In this document: piece after piece, positions 5,745 to 7,947 of the stretch | Numbering within the stretch: position 1 is the first letter of the stretch | Layout: each line of letters begins with the position of its first letter | Assembly (NCBI GenBank): GCA_017444705.1 | Contig: JAFSWA010000030.1 | Span: 1 to 7,947, forward strand | Length of the DNA: 7,947 bases | Origin: a bacterium | GTDB taxonomy: Bacteria; Cyanobacteriota; Vampirovibrionia; Gastranaerophilales; Gastranaerophilaceae | Direction of reading: 5' to 3' | Notes under the pieces: generated by a model | What the model was told of the DNA's origin: nothing | The model's database searches: none | Seen by the model: only the letters and a program-made list of their open reading frames with translations | Position numbers and translations under genes: made by a program

Positions 5745-7406
5745 ATGTCAACAAAAGAATTTTTTACCAATTCAGAAGAATTAAAAACGTTGATGTCAGC
5801 AGCTCGTGCTACTATTACAGCTCCCTTTTTCGGTAATAATGTCGAAGAAGTTAAGTCTGTATCAGAAGCATATAAGTTGGCAAAAAACAGCAACGGCACA
5901 ATCGAGTTAACAGGCATGCCTGTTTATCAGCCTGAAAAAATCGGTTTACCGCAAGGTGCAAATCAATTGTTGTTCAATGACGGAGCAACAGTCGGTCGTT
6001 GTGCAGCCGCAAGAAAAATAGTCGGTGAACCTAATTGTGATATGAAAACTTTACTTCCGGTTATTCGTGAAGCGATTTATCAATCTCGTGATAAATTAAT
6101 GTACAGAACAGAAGCCGTTGTAGGATTAGAGAATGACTTTATGATTAAAGCTCATTTGTTAATTCCGGAAGGGTTTGAAAACATTATGTATTCTTGGCTT
6201 TTGAATTTTCAATACATTAATGAAACTTATACAAATATGTATGCGGAATCAAAAGAATATCCGGAAGGCGATATTTATGTATTTTCGGATCCTGACTGGA
6301 CACATCCTGATTTCCCGTACGGTTTAACATTCTTTGACCCTGAACACAACTGTGCTTGTATCTTAGGGATGAGATATTTCGGGGAACATAAAAAAGGTAC
6401 ATTGACTCTTGCTTGGGGTTGTGCCGCAAGAAACGGTTTTGCATCATGCCACGGCGGTATGAAACGCTATAACCTTGATGGCGGAAGATCATTCCAAGTT
6501 GCTGTATTCGGGCTTTCAGGCTCAGGAAAATCAACAATTACTCACGCAAAACACAATAATAAATATAATATTACCGTTTTGCATGATGATGCTTTTGTTA
6601 TTAATATGAAAGATAAATATACTATTGCACTTGAACCTGCTTACTTTGATAAGACAGCGGATTATCCGCTCGGCTGCGATGATAACAAATATATTTTGAC
6701 TCAGCAGAACGCAGGTGCAATTATGACAGCTGACGGTAAGGTTGTTTCCGTAACCGAAGATATAAGAAACGGTAACGGACGTGCAGTTAAATCAAAATTA
6801 TGGTCACCAAACAGAGTTGACAGAATTAATGAGCCGATTGACGCTATTTTCTGGTTGATGAAAGACCCGACAATTCCGCCGGTATTAAAACTTTCCGGTG
6901 CGTCATTGGGTTCTGCAATGGGAGCAACACTCGCTACAAAACGTACAACGGCAGAAAGACTTGCAAAAGGCGTTGATCCGAATGCGTTGGTTGTTGAACC
7001 TTATGCAAATCCGTTCAGAGTTTATCCTTTGTCCATGGATTATAATCGTTTCAAAGACCTTATTGCAGATGGCGTAGATTGTTATATTCTTAACACGGGT
7101 GAATTTATGGGAACAAAAGTTCAGCCGAAACATACTTTGGGTATTATTGAAGCAATAGTTGAAGGAACTGCAAACTTCCATAAATGGGAAAACTTCTCCG
7201 ATATAGAAATTATGGATATTGAAGGTTTTGATGCTTCATTTAATAACAGAGAATATGCGGAAGAATTTGCAAAGAGAATGAATGACAGATTAGATTTTAT
7301 TAAATCAAGAGAGACAGAGAAAAACGGAATCGACAGATTACCTGATGATGCAAGAGAAGCTATTGAAAATGTGATTTCTCAATTAAGATCATCGGCGGCG
7401 GTTTAG
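5745..7406 (+). CDS. pckA: Phosphoenolpyruvate carboxykinase, divergent ATP-type
   Basis: PEPCK interconverts oxaloacetate plus ATP with phosphoenolpyruvate, ADP and CO2, working in gluconeogenesis or, in fermenters, in CO2 fixation toward succinate. At 553 residues it is slightly longer than E. coli PckA (540). Conserved elements by position: VGR with R85; YFGEHKKG (211-218), where K217 matches the metal-binding lysine (E. coli K213); SCH with H236, 19 residues further on exactly as in E. coli (H232); P-loop GLSGSGKST (256-264); kinase-2 aspartates in HDDAF (D281, D282); SPNR with R357; and near the C-terminus CYILNTGEFMGTKV, matching the LVNTGWNGTGKR region. The surrounding sequence differs much from classical PckA (for example HDDAF for GDDEHGW), placing it in a divergent branch I associate with anaerobes. 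AAGGAG precedes the ATG by about eight bases. A strong terminator follows. Nucleotide specificity is inferred. Confidence 0.92.
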   Translation: MSTKEFFTNSEELKTLMSAARATITAPFFGNNVEEVKSVSEAYKLAKNSNGTIELTGMPVYQPEKIGLPQGANQLLFNDGATVGRCAAARKIVGEPNCDMKTLLPVIREAIYQSRDKLMYRTEAVVGLENDFMIKAHLLIPEGFENIMYSWLLNFQYINETYTNMYAESKEYPEGDIYVFSDPDWTHPDFPYGLTFFDPEHNCACILGMRYFGEHKKGTLTLAWGCAARNGFASCHGGMKRYNLDGGRSFQVAVFGLSGSGKSTITHAKHNNKYNITVLHDDAFVINMKDKYTIALEPAYFDKTADYPLGCDDNKYILTQQNAGAIMTADGKVVSVTEDIRNGNGRAVKSKLWSPNRVDRINEPIDAIFWLMKDPTIPPVLKLSGASLGSAMGATLATKRTTAERLAKGVDPNALVVEPYANPFRVYPLSMDYNRFKDLIADGVDCYILNTGEFMGTKVQPKHTLGIIEAIVEGTANFHKWENFSDIEIMDIEGFDASFNNREYAEEFAKRMNDRLDFIKSRETEKNGIDRLPDDAREAIENVISQLRSSAAV

Positions 7407-7423
7407 GAAAAACTGTAAAAACG

Positions 7424-7462
7424 AAGCGGCGGACTTATGTCCGCCGCTTGTTATTAATATTA
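7424..7462 (+). terminator. Intrinsic terminator of pckA
   Basis: A perfect 11-bp GC-rich stem (AAGCGGCGGAC at 7424-7434, GTCCGCCGCTT at 7439-7449) with a four-base loop TTAT begins 18 bp past the pckA stop. The tail, GTTATTAATATT, is T-rich but interrupted, so the tract is weaker than the stem. It separates pckA from the tuf promoter 22 bp further on. Confidence 0.85.
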
Positions 7463-7470
7463 AAAAAAAG

Positions 7471-7499
7471 TTGACAAATTGTTATTTGTATTAGAAAAT
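7471..7499 (+). promoter_or_regulatory. Promoter of tuf
   Basis: A perfect -35 TTGACA (7471-7476) is followed by 17 bp and GAAAAT (7494-7499, four of six to TATAAT); TAGAAA at a 15-bp spacing is an alternative. Transcription would start near 7506 and give a leader of about 90 nt. A second, weaker candidate, TTAAAA (7534-7539), 17 bp and TAAAAT (7557-7562), lies within that leader. Confidence 0.6.
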
Positions 7500-7512
7500 A
7501 GTTGATGTAGCC

Positions 7513-7557
7513 ATAGTCTTGTTGCAGACAGGGTTAAAATGGCAATGATAAGACTAT
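7513..7557 (+). promoter_or_regulatory. Structured tuf mRNA leader with two exclusive helices
   Basis: ATAGTCTT (7513-7520) pairs perfectly with AAGACTAT (7550-7557), and TTGC (7522-7525) pairs inside it with GCAA (7542-7545), enclosing a loop with GGGTTAAAAT. The same 5' bases can instead form a local hairpin, GTCT (7516-7519) with AGAC (7526-7529). A further small hairpin, ACTAT-aaa-ATAGT, begins at 7553. The pairs are seen in sequence; a regulatory role is inference. Confidence 0.4.
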
Positions 7558-7583
7558 AAAATAGTATGTAGTAATAAGAAAAG

Positions 7584-7595
7584 GAGATTAATCTC
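7584..7595 (+). promoter_or_regulatory. Palindrome overlapping the tuf ribosome-binding site
   Basis: The tuf Shine-Dalgarno sequence AAGGAG (7581-7586) is nine bases from the ATG. Its last three bases open a perfect 12-base palindrome, GAGATTAATCTC, that runs to the base before the ATG. Folded as GAGA-TTAA-TCTC it would partly cover the ribosome-binding site and bring it close to the start codon. Confidence 0.5.
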
Positions 7596-7947
7596 ATGGC
7601 ACGCGAAAAGTTTGAAAGAACTAAACCACACGTAAACGTGGGAACCGTAGGTCACGTTGACCACGGCAAAACAACATTGACAGCAGCTATCACAGGTGTT
7701 ATGGCTGCAGCAGGAAAAGCTCAGGCAAAGAAATTTGACGAAATTGACGCAGCTCCTGAAGAAAAAGCTAGAGGTATTACGATTTCTACAGCACACGTAG
7801 AATACGAAACAGATGCAAGACACTATGCACACGTTGACTGCCCGGGCCACGCTGACTATGTTAAAAACATGATTACAGGTGCTGCTCAAATGGACGGTGC
7901 AATCCTTGTTGTTGCAGCTACTGACGGTGCAATGCCTCAAACTAGAG
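7596..7947 (+). CDS. tuf: Translation elongation factor Tu, N-terminal part (cut off by window edge)
   Basis: EF-Tu carries aminoacyl-tRNA to the ribosome as a GTP complex. Only the first 117 of about 400 residues are inside the window. The G-domain motifs are intact: MAREKFERTKPHVNVGTVGH opening, P-loop GHVDHGKT (19-26), effector region EEKARGITIST (55-65) with the threonine of the G2 motif, and G3 motif DCPGH (81-85), followed by ADYVKNMITGAAQMDGAILV. The stretch DAAPEEKARGITIxTAHVEYET reads closest, from memory, to cyanobacterial EF-Tu. The ATG is fixed by AAGGAG nine bases upstream and by the family's standard N-terminus. It has its own promoter and structured leader; no rpsL, rpsG or fusA is seen just upstream, so it is not in the usual str-operon position. 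Confidence 0.97.
   Translation, partial: MAREKFERTKPHVNVGTVGHVDHGKTTLTAAITGVMAAAGKAQAKKFDEIDAAPEEKARGITISTAHVEYETDARHYAHVDCPGHADYVKNMITGAAQMDGAILVVAATDGAMPQTR

Noticed and set aside
6217..6537. 106-codon minus-strand open frame inside pckA
   Set aside because: It lies wholly antisense to a clearly conserved enzyme, has no ribosome-binding site and reads as low-complexity shadow coding. The same applies to the other open frames inside dnaA, pheT, pckA and tuf.
7505..7570. tRNA gene upstream of tuf
   Set aside because: tRNA genes often precede tuf, but there is no GGTTCRA T-arm, acceptor stem or cloverleaf; the pairing fits a simple leader hairpin.
1..7947. Mobile element, CRISPR array, toxin-antitoxin or other novel defence system
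   Set aside because: No transposase, integrase, spaced repeats or paired small toxic genes are visible; gene content is core housekeeping plus one unknown and one LysM protein.

Overview
The window is AT-rich (I judge roughly one third G+C by eye) bacterial chromosome carrying core genes; I see no phage, transposon, CRISPR or defence genes. The best guess at the source is a gut-type non-photosynthetic relative of cyanobacteria (Vampirovibrionia/Melainabacteria, e.g. Gastranaerophilales). The reasons are: an EF-Tu N-terminus that reads like cyanobacterial EF-Tu; pheT standing without pheS, as in cyanobacteria; absence of a T-box in front of pheT; and a small protein beginning with a V-S-F-K-G motif that I associate, from memory only, with that group. 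A Firmicute or another AT-rich lineage is not excluded.

Layout. The left half runs on the minus strand: dnaA (replication initiator, its C-terminal end cut off by the window edge), a 197-residue protein of unknown function with beta-hairpin repeats, and a 186-residue single-pass membrane protein with a C-terminal LysM domain. Each is separated from the next by an intrinsic terminator, so all three look like independent transcription units. A 388-bp divergent intergenic region follows. It holds a good sigma70 promoter facing left (for the LysM gene). Facing right it holds a possible leader made of a phenylalanine-rich mini-ORF, a G-free tract and a terminator hairpin, then a separate TATAAT just before pheT.

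The right half runs on the plus strand: pheT (phenylalanyl-tRNA synthetase beta subunit), a divergent ATP-type phosphoenolpyruvate carboxykinase, and the start of tuf (EF-Tu), cut off by the right edge. A strong GC-rich hairpin ends the carboxykinase unit. The tuf leader of about 100 nt contains two mutually exclusive helices and a palindrome touching the ribosome-binding site.

Functionally the genes cover replication initiation (dnaA), cell-envelope attachment (LysM), translation (pheT, tuf) and the C3/C4 node of central metabolism (pckA). They are neighbours rather than one pathway. The points most worth following are regulatory: the pheT leader, the tuf leader, the apparently leaderless dnaA start, and the unusual DNA-recognition loop of DnaA.
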